Assembly: GCA_900316455.1 (NCBI GenBank)
Contig: ONCX01000007.1
Coordinates: 1-64,000, forward strand
DNA: 64,000 nt
Source of the DNA: an uncultured Eubacteriales bacterium
Lineage (GTDB): Bacteria; Bacillota; Clostridia; Oscillospirales; Acutalibacteraceae
Reading direction: 5' to 3'
Shown here: positions 35,951 to 44,895 of the stretch, piece after piece
Layout: each line of letters starts with the position of its first letter
Position numbering within the stretch: the stretch's first letter is position 1
Position numbers and translations under genes: made by a program
The notes under the pieces: model-generated
Database searches by the model: none
Seen by the model: the letters and a program-made list of their open reading frames with translations, nothing else
Told to the model about the DNA's origin: nothing

Positions 35951-37933
35951 ATGAATCATACGGAAAACAAAGAGAAATTCTATATTACCACTCCAATTTA
36001 CTATCCTTCAGGCAATCCTCATATAGGTCACTGCTATACTACGGTTGCGTGTGACACAATGGCACGTTACAAGAGAGCCAAGGGATATGACGTTATGTTC
36101 CTTACCGGAACTGATGAGCACGGTCAGAAGATTGAGGACAAGGCTAAAGAAGCCGGTCTAACTCCTAAGGAATATGTTGACGGCATTGTGGCTAATTTTG
36201 AAAAACTCTGGAAATTTATGGGAATATCTTATGACAGATTTATCCGCACGACAGACGATTACCATGTTGAATCCGTGCAGAAGATATTCAGAGAGCTTTA
36301 CGACAGAGGTTATATCTACAAGGGCGAATACAAGGGAAAGTACTGCAAACCCTGCGAGAGCTTCTGGACAGAAACTCAGCTCGTGGACGGCAAATGTCCC
36401 GACTGCGGCAGAGATGTTATAGACGCTTCGGAAGAGGCGTATTTCTTCAGAATTTCTGAATTTTCCGACCGTCTGGAAAAGCTGCTTACGGAAACCGACT
36501 TCCTCCAGCCGCAGACGCGTGTGAACGAAATGATCAATAATTTCATCAAGCCCGGACTTGACGATCTCTGCGTTTCCAGAACAAGCTTCAAATGGGGCGT
36601 CCCTGTTGATTTTGATGAGGGACACGTTGTATATGTCTGGGTTGACGCTCTTTCAAACTACATCACCGCGCTCGGATATCAGAATGAAAAATACAACGAT
36701 TTTGAAAAATACTGGCCTGCTGACGTTCATGTGATGGCAAAGGAAATTGTCCGCTTCCATTCACTGATATGGCCTGCAATCCTCATGGCTCTCGATCTTC
36801 CGCTTCCAAAGAAGGTCTACGGTCATGGCTGGATAAACTTAGGCGGCAAAAAAATGGGTAAGTCTCTCGGTAATGTTGTCGATCCGTTTATTCTCGGCGA
36901 ACGTTACGGTGTTGACGCCGTAAGATATCATATTCTCCGCGAGATGCCGTTCGGCGGCGACTGCGATTTCAGCAACGAAAACATGATTAAGCGCATTAAT
37001 TCGGACCTGGCTAACGATCTTGGAAATCTTGTTTCCAGAAGCATTGCGATGGTGCAGAAGTATTTCGGCGATACAATGACACGTCAGTTTACGCCAAATC
37101 CGGAGCAGGACGACGAATTTGTAAACACAGTCAGGGAGCTTCCCGCGCTGGTTGAAAAGAATCTCAACGACTTACAGTTCTCTGTAGCTCTCTCTGAGAT
37201 ATTCAGGGTCATAGCCGCCGCAAACAAGTATATAGACGTTACAACTCCGTGGGTTCTCGCAAAGGACGAAGCGAATATGCCGAGACTTTCCACTGTGATG
37301 TACAATCTTCTTGAGTCCATCAGGATTATCAGCATTGTGCTCAATCCATTTATGCCGTCAACCATGCCGAAAATTCAGGCTCAACTCAGTCTTAACGACG
37401 AACAGACAGCATGGAACAGTATATTTGAATTCGGTGTTCTGCCGGAAACCGTCACTGTAGTCAAGGGCGCTCCCCTCTTCCCCAGAATTGACATTGAAAA
37501 GGAAATCACCGAGCTTGATACAATCACCGCGGCGGCTAAGAAGGTTGCCGAAGCCCCCGCAAAGCCTGAGTTTACTGTCGAAGGCATAGCGACTCAGATA
37601 GGTATAGAGGATTTCGGCAAAGTGGATCTCAGGGTCGCAAAGGTAGTGGAGTGCGAGCCTGTCAAGCGTTCCAAAAAGCTCCTCAAGCTGACTCTTGATG
37701 ACGGCACAGGTACTCCGAGAATCGTTGCAAGCGGTATTTCCCAGTGGTACGCTCCTGATGATCTTAAAGGCAGAAGCGTTATTGTCGTCGCCAATCTCAA
37801 ACCCGCCAAGCTCTGCGGCATTGAGAGCAACGGAATGATTCTGGCTGCGGACAACGGATTTGACGCGGACGGCAAGGAGGACGTAAAGGTAATTTTTGTC
37901 GATGGAATTAATCCAGGCGCCAAGATTCACTAA
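35951..37933 (+). CDS. metG: Methionyl-tRNA synthetase
   Basis: Charges tRNA-Met. The 660-residue protein has YYPSGNPHIGHCYT (HIGH motif, about 15-28) and the zinc knuckle CKPCESFWTETQLVDGKCPDCG. The signature LAYVWVDALSNY region and the KMSKS-type GGKKMGKSLGNVVDPF (about 298-313) follow. A C-terminal EMAP-like tRNA-binding domain spans about residues 550-660 (FGKVDLRVAKVVECEPV to INPGAKIH), so this is the long dimerising form. The ATG at 35951 follows AAGGAAG. The frame opens at 35855 inside the T-box, but that part is not coding. Confidence 0.97.
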   Translation: MNHTENKEKFYITTPIYYPSGNPHIGHCYTTVACDTMARYKRAKGYDVMFLTGTDEHGQKIEDKAKEAGLTPKEYVDGIVANFEKLWKFMGISYDRFIRTTDDYHVESVQKIFRELYDRGYIYKGEYKGKYCKPCESFWTETQLVDGKCPDCGRDVIDASEEAYFFRISEFSDRLEKLLTETDFLQPQTRVNEMINNFIKPGLDDLCVSRTSFKWGVPVDFDEGHVVYVWVDALSNYITALGYQNEKYNDFEKYWPADVHVMAKEIVRFHSLIWPAILMALDLPLPKKVYGHGWINLGGKKMGKSLGNVVDPFILGERYGVDAVRYHILREMPFGGDCDFSNENMIKRINSDLANDLGNLVSRSIAMVQKYFGDTMTRQFTPNPEQDDEFVNTVRELPALVEKNLNDLQFSVALSEIFRVIAAANKYIDVTTPWVLAKDEANMPRLSTVMYNLLESIRIISIVLNPFMPSTMPKIQAQLSLNDEQTAWNSIFEFGVLPETVTVVKGAPLFPRIDIEKEITELDTITAAAKKVAEAPAKPEFTVEGIATQIGIEDFGKVDLRVAKVVECEPVKRSKKLLKLTLDDGTGTPRIVASGISQWYAPDDLKGRSVIVVANLKPAKLCGIESNGMILAADNGFDADGKEDVKVIFVDGINPGAKIH

Positions 37934-37958
37934 ATATATATTTTCAAAAAATTCTTAT

Positions 37959-37994
37959 GATACCATGTCGAACGCGTCTGTGAGACATGGTATC
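37959..37994 (+). repeat. Perfect 11-bp inverted repeat after metG
   Basis: GATACCATGTC (37959-37969) and GACATGGTATC (37984-37994) with a 14-base loop. It is followed by GGCTTTATGG rather than a T-run, so it is either a weak terminator for metG or a control site for the next gene. Confidence 0.55.
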
Positions 37995-38018
37995 GGCTTT
38001 ATGGAGGTATGCTGCAAG

Positions 38019-39152
38019 GTGATATTTTTTATTATTCTGCTAATTGTATTCCTTATTATCGGGATATGCGAACAGGTATATTTTTATCGTAAGATTTTAT
38101 CTGCATTCAGATTTTTTTGCGGCAATCTTTCAAATAGGATTATCTATTTTTTGACTGTCGGATTATTTATTCTTACTTTTTTGCCGGCGTATTTCGCGTT
38201 TGCCTATTGGTTCATTATAGAACTGCATATTGCGTTTTTTCTGTTGCTGGGTGATCTTGCCGCTGCGATTGCAAAAAAAGTCGGAGAGAAAAATAGCATT
38301 TGCTATCCGAAATGGCTCAAAATTGTTTATAAAACCGGTGCTGCCGCGTTTCTGCTGACATTCATTATAGCCTGCTATGGAAAATTCAATATGTACCGCA
38401 TTGTCCGAACCGATTACGATATTTCGATAAACAAGCCTCTCTCTCATGAATATACTGTCGCGCTTGTTGCTGATCTGCATTACGGAATTTCGCTTGACTC
38501 TCAGCAGCTTCAGGCTGTGGCTGATTCCATAGAGGAAGCGTCGCCCGATTTTGTAATACTCTGCGGTGATATTGTTGACGAAAGCACAACTCCCGACGGA
38601 ATAAACGAGGCGTTTTCCATTCTCGGGGGAATTGACTCAAAACTCGGAGTCTATTACGTATACGGAAACCACGACAAAAGCCGCTACAGAAGCTCAGATA
38701 ATTCAACTGACAAGCTGCTTATAAATGCTATAAACGACAACAGAATCAACCTTTTGGAGGATCACGCAGTCCTGCTAAACGACGAAATGATTTTTGCCGG
38801 TAGGAAAGACAAGATGGAAAGAACCGAAGGAGGAATGAGCATTAACCAGATTTTAGCCGACGCTGACAAAACAAAAGTAATAGTTGTAGCCGATCATCAA
38901 CCCAATGATTATGAAGCACTGAGAAACGCCGGCTGCGATCTTGTCGTATCAGGGCATACCCACGGAGGACAGATTTTTCCTTTCGGTTTTTTCGGCGAGC
39001 TTTTTAATGCCAACGATATGACCTACGGTTACAAAAAACAGGGAAATCTCAATGAAATCGTTACATCGGGAATTGCTGGCTGGGGATTCGACATGCGAAC
39101 AGAGCGCCACTCCGAATATGTCATAATTCATATAAAAGGCAAGGGTGAATAA
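38019..39152 (+). CDS. Membrane-anchored calcineurin-like metallophosphoesterase
   Basis: A protein of 377 residues. The first about 130 form four hydrophobic helices (IFFIILLIVFLIIGIC, IIYFLTVGLFILTFLPAYFAFAYW, ELHIAFFLLLGDLAAAI, GAAAFLLTFIIACYG). The rest is a phosphoesterase domain with the metal ligands in VALVADLHYG, CGDIVDES, VYGNHDKSR and SGHTHGGQIFPFG. This is the YkuE/YaeI-type layout, whose members act on lipids such as UDP-diacylglucosamine or unknown phosphoesters; the substrate here is not known. The start is either GTG 38019 (GGAGG 11 bases upstream, chosen) or ATG 38001 without a site. Confidence 0.86.
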   Translation: MIFFIILLIVFLIIGICEQVYFYRKILSAFRFFCGNLSNRIIYFLTVGLFILTFLPAYFAFAYWFIIELHIAFFLLLGDLAAAIAKKVGEKNSICYPKWLKIVYKTGAAAFLLTFIIACYGKFNMYRIVRTDYDISINKPLSHEYTVALVADLHYGISLDSQQLQAVADSIEEASPDFVILCGDIVDESTTPDGINEAFSILGGIDSKLGVYYVYGNHDKSRYRSSDNSTDKLLINAINDNRINLLEDHAVLLNDEMIFAGRKDKMERTEGGMSINQILADADKTKVIVVADHQPNDYEALRNAGCDLVVSGHTHGGQIFPFGFFGELFNANDMTYGYKKQGNLNEIVTSGIAGWGFDMRTERHSEYVIIHIKGKGE

Positions 39153-39159
39153 ATACAAA

Positions 39160-39202
39160 AAGTGTGCCGATAATTTTATGATTACCGACACACTTTTTTA
39201 TT
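39160..39202. terminator. Bidirectional terminator between phosphoesterase and panT-like gene
   Basis: AGTGTGCCGATAAT and ATTACCGACACACT pair with a short loop. A-rich sequence precedes and T7 follows, so it can serve both convergent genes. Confidence 0.8.
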
Positions 39203-39221
39203 CAAGAGATTTTTAAGAAAT

Positions 39222-39812
39222 TTACACTGACTTGATCTTTGCCTTTGTACCCATCTGGATAAGACGCACAATCATCGGGCTGAGTACGATATTGAACAAA
39301 AGCTCGAAGAGAAAATTGAATCCGACAAGTCCCACAATCATAAATACAAATACGTTTGTGCCGGCTGCCCATGTCTTAATCGTATCCATAAAGAATACAG
39401 CCGAACCGAGAAGGAACAATCCCGTATTTACTATAGGGCATATGAATGCCGCGGCAATTACGGCAAGGGTTACGTTCTTTTTTTCAAGAGCCTTGTAGAC
39501 TACACCAGCAAGGAATCCTGCCAATGTGCCCTTGAGAAGAACAACAATGATCGTGCCAACGAAATTCGCCTGATAGAAGAGCGCAGTATCGGGCTGGAGA
39601 AGCACCACCACGCTAAATACCAGACCGAGCCATGCGCCTGCGGTTCTGCCGTATAGCGCTGCCCCGATTACAATTGGCACAAGCACCAAAGAAACCGAAA
39701 ACGGACCAAGCTTGATGAAGCTGCCCAGAAACTGAAGCACGACGACAATCGCCGTGAACAGTCCGACACCGACGAGCTTAACGATGTCTGCCTTTTTTGA
39801 ACCATTGTTCAT
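39222..39812 (-). CDS. ECF transporter S component, probably for pantothenate
   Basis: A 196-residue integral membrane protein with about six helices (GLFTAIVVVLQFLG at the start, LVLVPIVIGAALYGRTAGAWLGLVFSVVVLL, IIVVLLKGTLAGFLAGVVY, LFELLFNIVLSPMIV). S components bind the vitamin and share the general ECF energising module, which is encoded elsewhere. The gene lies next to coaX, the first enzyme of coenzyme A synthesis, which points to the PanT type. The motif GPFSVSLVLVPIVIGAALYG suits the DUF3816/ECF family. ATG at 39812 follows AGGAGG with eight-base spacing. Confidence 0.78.
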   Translation of the reverse strand: MNNGSKKADIVKLVGVGLFTAIVVVLQFLGSFIKLGPFSVSLVLVPIVIGAALYGRTAGAWLGLVFSVVVLLQPDTALFYQANFVGTIIVVLLKGTLAGFLAGVVYKALEKKNVTLAVIAAAFICPIVNTGLFLLGSAVFFMDTIKTWAAGTNVFVFMIVGLVGFNFLFELLFNIVLSPMIVRLIQMGTKAKIKSV

Positions 39813-39869
39813 AAGAAAAACCTCCTGCTGCCGTTCCTCATGAAAAAGGATACAGCGCAAATTTAGTAT

Positions 39870-39909
39870 ATATTGAAGACGTTCTTTCTCAATAAAACGT
39901 CTGCAATAT
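39870..39909 (-). repeat. Inverted repeat between coaX and the S-component gene
   Basis: ATATTGAAGACGTT (39870-39883) pairs with AACGTCTGCAATAT (39896-39909) with one mismatch pair. There is no T-run on the transcribed strand. Possible operator or mRNA structure controlling the S-component gene 58 bases downstream. Confidence 0.5.
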
Positions 39910-39953
39910 CAATATTATGAATATTTTTTCAAAAACAAAATATTCAATTGGAA

Positions 39954-40730
39954 TTACTTGCGTATTTTTGTATTTTTCTCATAAAGAATACGCAGACCCT
40001 CAAGCACAAGATTCTCGTCTAATATAAAATCCCGCTTGCAATTGCGTATTATATCACCCGAAAATCCGCCAGTGGCAATGGCGGTTACGGGCATTCCAAG
40101 CTCCTCCTCTACCCTTTCGAGCATTCCGTCAAGCAAAGAAGCAGCGCCAAGAATAAGTCCGGAGCGCATACTGTCTATTGTATTGCGTCCGACAACCTGT
40201 TTAGGCTTCTCGTAGCTAATCTGCGGAAGAAGCGCGGCATTGTTTACAAGAGCCATTAATGATGTCCGGATTCCGGGGTAAATTATTCCGCCTATCATTC
40301 TGCCGTCCTTGTCCAGAACCGAAATTGTGCTTGCCGTTCCTAAATCGCATACGGCATTCGGCAGAGGATATTTATTAAGCGCCGCGACAGATACGCAGAG
40401 CAGATCCGCGCCAAGCTCGGCGGGATCATTAATGGCTATATTAAGACCGGTTTTTATGCCCGGTCCGACGATCATCGGCTCAATATTGATTACCTTTGAA
40501 ACCGCGCTGCAAATAGCATTGGTAACAGCCGGAGCGACCGATGATACAATCGCGCCGTCTATTGTGTTTACATCGCATTTATTTAAGGCGAATATCCCCA
40601 TAAACTCAACCGCGTACTGATCTCCTGTGCGGTCAGCGTCGGTTGCGGTTCTCGCTGTGAACTTCAGCGATTTATCCTCGTATACGCCAAGAGTTATATT
40701 GGTATTTCCAATGTCCACAGTCAGCAGCAT
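39954..40730 (-). CDS. coaX: Type III pantothenate kinase
   Basis: Phosphorylates pantothenate, the first committed step to coenzyme A. The 258-residue ASKHA-fold protein has the phosphate motif TVDIGNTNITLGVYE at the N-terminus, SSVAPAVTNAI, the substrate motif PGIKTGLNIAINDPAELGADLLCVSVAAL (about 93-122) and DLGTASTISVLD. Type III enzymes are not feedback-inhibited by CoA, so supply may be set by transport; the adjacent S component fits. It has its own promoter at 40783-40811. Confidence 0.95.
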   Translation of the reverse strand: MLLTVDIGNTNITLGVYEDKSLKFTARTATDADRTGDQYAVEFMGIFALNKCDVNTIDGAIVSSVAPAVTNAICSAVSKVINIEPMIVGPGIKTGLNIAINDPAELGADLLCVSVAALNKYPLPNAVCDLGTASTISVLDKDGRMIGGIIYPGIRTSLMALVNNAALLPQISYEKPKQVVGRNTIDSMRSGLILGAASLLDGMLERVEEELGMPVTAIATGGFSGDIIRNCKRDFILDENLVLEGLRILYEKNTKIRK

Positions 40731-40782
40731 ATTCTCATCTCCCGTAAATGTGACAAAATCAAAACATTTCCCGAATGATTAT

Positions 40783-40811
40783 ATTTTACACTTATCAATA
40801 CAGTATGTCAA
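40783..40811 (-). promoter_or_regulatory. coaX promoter
   Basis: Minus strand TTGACA (40806-40811), 17-base spacer, TAAAAT (40783-40788), about 50 bases before the coaX ATG. Confidence 0.75.
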
Positions 40812-40824
40812 TATATAAAAGCAT

Positions 40825-40858
40825 AAAAAATAGCCTGCTTATACAAGCTATTTTAATA
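40825..40858 (-). terminator. Terminator after the HAD phosphatase gene
   Basis: AAAATAGC and GCTATTTT pair around a 12-base loop, with A/T runs on both sides, 17 bases after the stop at 40875. It probably ends the rimP-nusA-infB-truB-ribF gene string. Confidence 0.65.
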
Positions 40859-40874
40859 AAATTTTAATACTATT

Positions 40875-41528
40875 TCATGATGTTATCATACGTGTAATAT
40901 CAAATGCGGAATCAGCGATGAATTCAGCGCCCTCTTTTTCAAGCTCTTCACGTGAGCCGAATCCGTATGTGACCCCTATCGAATGAACGCCGACTTTTTT
41001 TGCACCGGCTATATCGTAAAACCTGTCGCCAACCATATAAACACGATCCCTGTCGTCAAATCCGCTCTTTTCCATGCATTTGTTTATCAAATCGCACTTA
41101 TCGCTCATACTGCCGTCTAAATTTGAGCCGCATACAACGTCAAAATACTTGATCAGACCTGAAGTTTCAAGTATTTTTCTCGCCATGACAAGCGGTTTTG
41201 TGGTTGCAAGTCCTATTTTATTGCCGCTCCGCTTTATTTCTGTAAGCATATCCTCAATGCCGTCATAAATGCGGAGCATATTAATTCCATCACTGCTGTA
41301 AATCTCGCGGTAAAGCCGCACAGCTTCCATTAAATCTTCTCCGTTAAGCCCGAAGAATTCATGATAGCTGTCGTAAAGCGAAGGTCCGATAACCTTATCA
41401 AGCTCGCTGGCGTCATTTACATATATTCCGAAGTGATTCAAACCGTGAATATAGGACATTTTAATTCCTTCGGATGTGTCAAACAGAGTGCCGTCAAGAT
41501 CGAAAAGCACACATTTTATTTTATTCAT
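40875..41528 (-). CDS. HAD-superfamily phosphatase (phosphoglycolate phosphatase-like)
   Basis: A 217-residue soluble hydrolase. Motif I is LFDLDGTLFDTSEG (nucleophile Asp and the general acid two residues later). The helical cap spans about residues 16-85. Motif II is in GLATTKP, motif III the lysine after LATT, and motif IV GDRFYDIAGAKKVGVHSIGV. A C1-cap Gph/PpaX-like family member; the true substrate could be phosphoglycolate, pyrophosphate or another small phosphate ester. It begins right after the thioesterase stop. Confidence 0.85.
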   Translation of the reverse strand: MNKIKCVLFDLDGTLFDTSEGIKMSYIHGLNHFGIYVNDASELDKVIGPSLYDSYHEFFGLNGEDLMEAVRLYREIYSSDGINMLRIYDGIEDMLTEIKRSGNKIGLATTKPLVMARKILETSGLIKYFDVVCGSNLDGSMSDKCDLINKCMEKSGFDDRDRVYMVGDRFYDIAGAKKVGVHSIGVTYGFGSREELEKEGAEFIADSAFDITRMITS

Positions 41529-41921
41529 CTATTGTACACCGCCCCGTCTTTTTGCTTTCTGGGTGAATTTTTCAAGAGGAACGGCTATCCTCTGGTGCGT
41601 TGCCTCGCCGATAACGCCGCGGTCATCGCTCGCTATTATCTCAAAATAAAATTGTCCCTCCGATTTTTCCAGAAGCGTCGCTGTTGCCGTGACCTCCTTG
41701 CCGCATACGGTGGGAGCAACATGGGTTGTGTTGAGCATAACGCCTATAGTGGTGAATCCGTCCGGAATGTGTCGGTCGGCAAGCTGCTTTGCGGCACGTT
41801 CCATAAGAGTTACCATCATTCCTACAGCGTATGTCTCCGTATCTCCGCAGCCGATGCTTTTTTCCAGCATATCCTCGGTCACAATGCATGATACGCAGTT
41901 CGTTTCAAGTTCAATATCCAA
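41529..41921 (-). CDS. Hotdog-fold thioesterase (FlK-like)
   Basis: A 130-residue single hotdog domain. The long central helix follows the strand with ETYAVGMMVTLMERAAKQL. The catalytic region reads TTIGVMLNTTHVAPTVCGKEVTATATLLE, and the end has DRGVIGEATHQRIAVPLEKF. The Thr-Glu-His arrangement (E in the helix, H in THVAPT, H in THQR) resembles fluoroacetyl-CoA thioesterase-type proteins, which in most bacteria hydrolyse other short acyl-CoAs. Co-directional with ribF and the HAD gene. Confidence 0.85.
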   Translation of the reverse strand: MDIELETNCVSCIVTEDMLEKSIGCGDTETYAVGMMVTLMERAAKQLADRHIPDGFTTIGVMLNTTHVAPTVCGKEVTATATLLEKSEGQFYFEIIASDDRGVIGEATHQRIAVPLEKFTQKAKRRGGVQ

Positions 41922-41932
41922 ATTCCCACCTC

Positions 41933-42838
41933 TTATTTCAGATATTTTTTTGTTAAGCTGACTGAATTTGCACCGTCGCTTTGTATAGCCTGCTTTAATG
42001 TATCTATTGAAGAAAATTTACATTCATTCCGCATATAGCTCACAAGCGTTACTCTTATGTACTGCCCGTAAAGATCTCCGCTGTAGCCTATTATCCATGT
42101 TTCGCTGAGGGGAATGCTCGAACCGACAGTCGGCTTAACTCCTATATTGGTTACTGACGGATATTTTAATCCGTCAATTTCCGTAATTGACGCGTATACT
42201 CCGAATGCGGGAATTATAAAATTTTCAGGGAAATACTGATTTATAGTGGGCGTGCCAAGCTGTCTGCCAAGCTGGCGACCGTGCACTACCCTCAGACGGT
42301 AGCTGAACTGCCGTCCCAGCATTCTTGAAGCGGATTTGACGTCGCCCTTGCTTAAAGCCTCTCTTATACGTGATGATGATATTATCTTGCCTCTGTAAGT
42401 GACTGGCGGAACAATAATGCACTCTATCCCGTTTTCCTCGCAAAGATTACTGAGCATTATGCTGTCACCCGCGGCACGTTTGCCGAATCTGTAATTCTCA
42501 CCGCAAGCAAGCAGCCGAGCGTCAAGCTTCCTTATAAGAATATCCGTGAAAAATTCTTTGGGAGAATAATCCTTGATCGAATTGAATGACGGAAAAATCA
42601 GCTTGGATATTCCCAGTTCAGATAAAAGCTCGCACTTGTCATTAAAAGATGCAAGGCTCTCAGCTCCTTCTTTAAAAATTGGCGCGTCTGAAAACGAGAA
42701 AACAGCTTTATTAAGATTTTTATATTCAGGTAAACTCAGCTTTTCGATAACCGCCCTATGTCCAAGATGTATTCCGTCAAAGCATCCGAGAGCCACGGCA
42801 GTCGATTTTAACTCAGGTATCTGCTCATATATTTTCAT
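41933..42838 (-). CDS. ribF: Bifunctional riboflavin kinase / FAD synthetase
   Basis: Makes FMN from riboflavin and then FAD. The 301-residue protein has the N-terminal adenylyltransferase motif ALGCFDGIHLGHRAVI (about 17-32) and GENYRFGKRAAGD, a linker with the ISSSRIREALSKGDV motif, and the C-terminal kinase block RQLGTPTINQYFPE followed by SVTNIGVKPTVG. ATG at 42838 follows GGTGGCG; the longer frame to 42859 is less likely. It follows truB directly, the common Firmicutes order. Confidence 0.95.
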   Translation of the reverse strand: MKIYEQIPELKSTAVALGCFDGIHLGHRAVIEKLSLPEYKNLNKAVFSFSDAPIFKEGAESLASFNDKCELLSELGISKLIFPSFNSIKDYSPKEFFTDILIRKLDARLLACGENYRFGKRAAGDSIMLSNLCEENGIECIIVPPVTYRGKIISSSRIREALSKGDVKSASRMLGRQFSYRLRVVHGRQLGRQLGTPTINQYFPENFIIPAFGVYASITEIDGLKYPSVTNIGVKPTVGSSIPLSETWIIGYSGDLYGQYIRVTLVSYMRNECKFSSIDTLKQAIQSDGANSVSLTKKYLK

Positions 42839-42860
42839 TTTAAATCGCCACCGAAACAAA

Positions 42861-43814
42861 TCAAAATCTCTTCTTAACTCTCAGCTCGTCAGTCTTTTTT
42901 ACGCCAAGACCGAGGAATTTATTGTCAGCTCTCGAATATACCCGGTAGAGCGAATCCTGCGGGTACTTTTCAGCATTGAGCCTTTCGGACTGGCGCACTC
43001 CGTTTATAACAGGCGGCTGCAAACGTTCAAGAGCGAGAGTTGCGCCGTTGATGAAACGAACAGCCTGATTTTCAGATATGTAAACAGCCGGATATTCCTC
43101 GAATATTTTATCTAAAGAAAGCAGCTTGCTTTCAAGAATTCCGTTATCCTTGTATTCCTGAGCCTCGGCAAGAGTCATGCAGCGGTCTATTGTAATTCCC
43201 GAAGCCTCGGTTCGTCTGAGCGACGTGAGAGCAGCTCCGCAGCCGAGCGCCTTGCCGATATCGTCAATGAGCGTCCGGATATACGTGCCCTTTGAACATG
43301 AAGCGGTAAGCAGACCGCATGCATTTACGACGTCATATTCTTCAAGTGTAAGAGAATGGATCGTAACGGGACGGGCTTCACGCTCCACCTCTAAGCCTTG
43401 ACGTGCCAGATCATACAGCTTTTTGCCCCCTACAGACACCGCCGAATACATCGGCGGCGTCTGCATTATTGTCCCCGTAAAATGCCTTAGGACTTCTTCA
43501 AGCTCTTCAATATTTACGTTGACGTCACATTCCGAAAGAATGTTACCTGTGATATCAAGCGTATCCGTTGTAATTCCCAGTCGAAAGCCGGCTACATATG
43601 TTTTGTCGTGCGACGGAATAAGGTCAAGGGCACGGGTCGCGGAACCGACAAGTATCGGCAGTACCCCCGTCGCCATAGGGTCAAGAGTGCCGGAATGCCC
43701 CACTTTTTTTGTATGAAGCATTCCCCTGACAACCGCGCATACATCAAAAGACGTAAAACCCGATGGCTTGTCCAGAAGCAGTATTCCGTTGATCGCACTG
43801 TTTTGCCAGCCCAT
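42861..43814 (-). CDS. truB: tRNA pseudouridine-55 synthase
   Basis: Forms pseudouridine 55 in the T-loop of tRNAs. The 317-residue protein has GILLLDKPSGFTSFDVCAVVR, the catalytic aspartate in VGHSGTLDPMATGVLPIL (about 37-54), YVAGFRLGITTDT, TPPMYSAVSVGGKKLYDLAR, and TYIRTLIDDIGKALGCGAALTSLRRT. A C-terminal PUA-like tail follows. ATG at 43814 with GGAG upstream. Positioned between the nrnA-like gene and ribF. Confidence 0.96.
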   Translation of the reverse strand: MGWQNSAINGILLLDKPSGFTSFDVCAVVRGMLHTKKVGHSGTLDPMATGVLPILVGSATRALDLIPSHDKTYVAGFRLGITTDTLDITGNILSECDVNVNIEELEEVLRHFTGTIMQTPPMYSAVSVGGKKLYDLARQGLEVEREARPVTIHSLTLEEYDVVNACGLLTASCSKGTYIRTLIDDIGKALGCGAALTSLRRTEASGITIDRCMTLAEAQEYKDNGILESKLLSLDKIFEEYPAVYISENQAVRFINGATLALERLQPPVINGVRQSERLNAEKYPQDSLYRVYSRADNKFLGLGVKKTDELRVKKRF

Positions 43815-43852
43815 TATTATTTCACTCCGATTTAAGCTTATCAAATATAATA

Positions 43853-44860
43853 TTATTTCAACACTTCGCTTACCGCGTCGATAAGCTGCTTTTTGGCGTT
43901 TTCGTAATTATCGCTGAATTTACAACCAGCAGCAGCTTTGTGTCCGCCGCCGCCGAATTTACCGCAAAGATCTGAGGCGTTAACCTTTTCGCTTGAACGC
44001 ACTGAGATTTTCCAGCCGTCGTTAATCTGTCTCATTGTGATGCCGCATTCCACTCCGGCTATGCTTCTTGGAATATTGGAAATACCGTCAAGATCCTCCG
44101 GCGAGGCTCCGGTCTGGGAAATCATATCCGATGTTATTGTGACAATTGCACATTGATTGTCACAGCAGTATTCGAGTGTTTCAAGAGCCTGTTTTTTAAG
44201 CTCAAGCTGTGCGCGGCTCACTTCATCAAGGAGCTTGAAGTTAATTCCCGCGCAGTCAATATCACGTTTCATCAGTTCAACTGCGATCATATGTGTACGC
44301 GGAGTTACGTTGCTGTATTTGAAGCAGCCTGTATCTGTTGATATGGCGGCAAAAAGGCATGAAGCCGTTTCCTTGTCGATTTCAACGCCCATTGCACACA
44401 GCAGCAGCCAGATTACCTCAGCTGTAGCGGCTGCTTTGGCATCAACGAGTTTCATAGGCGCTTCAAAGGAATTGCTGAAATGATGATCAATGCAGATTTC
44501 AATTTTTTTCTCGTATTCTTCTGCCAGATTTCCCAAAAGATGAGGAGCGGCAATATCCACAGTGACAAAATGCTCAGGCTCAAATGACTGCTGATTCATG
44601 CCTTCACGCATGAAAGAATATTTTTCGGGTATTTCGTCGGCGCACCTTACATTTGCATTTTTGCCAAGCGAACGCATTCCCCTGCACAGGGCAAAAGCAC
44701 AGCCAAGTGTGTCTCCGTCCGGTGTTCTGTGGGAGAAAATCAGCACGTTGTTCATTTTGAGAAGCTTCTTTGCTGTTTTGACTATCTGATCTCTGTATGC
44801 CTTATCTGCCCCTCCGCAGAGCTTTAAGGCAATTTCGGTTCTTTTTTTTACTGACGCCAT
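43853..44860 (-). CDS. DHH/DHHA1 phosphoesterase, NrnA-like
   Basis: A 335-residue bifunctional nanoRNase / 3'-phosphoadenosine 5'-phosphate phosphatase-type enzyme. DHH motifs are FSHRTPDGDTLGCAFAL (about 40-56), ADEIPEKYSF, VTVDIAAPHLLG, and CIDHHFSN with the eponymous DHH (about 132). The C-terminal DHHA1 domain has the substrate loop CGKFGGGGHKAAAGC. Relatives sit between rbfA and truB in many Firmicutes, as here. It has a candidate promoter of its own at 44896-44924. Confidence 0.9.
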   Translation of the reverse strand: MASVKKRTEIALKLCGGADKAYRDQIVKTAKKLLKMNNVLIFSHRTPDGDTLGCAFALCRGMRSLGKNANVRCADEIPEKYSFMREGMNQQSFEPEHFVTVDIAAPHLLGNLAEEYEKKIEICIDHHFSNSFEAPMKLVDAKAAATAEVIWLLLCAMGVEIDKETASCLFAAISTDTGCFKYSNVTPRTHMIAVELMKRDIDCAGINFKLLDEVSRAQLELKKQALETLEYCCDNQCAIVTITSDMISQTGASPEDLDGISNIPRSIAGVECGITMRQINDGWKISVRSSEKVNASDLCGKFGGGGHKAAAGCKFSDNYENAKKQLIDAVSEVLK

Positions 44861-44895
44861 AAAAAATCACTCTCCTGCTTAAATTTGTTAATTAC

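Noticed and set aside
41641..41889. 82-codon minus-strand frame within the thioesterase gene
   Set aside because: Alternate-frame shadow of a gene with clear hotdog motifs.
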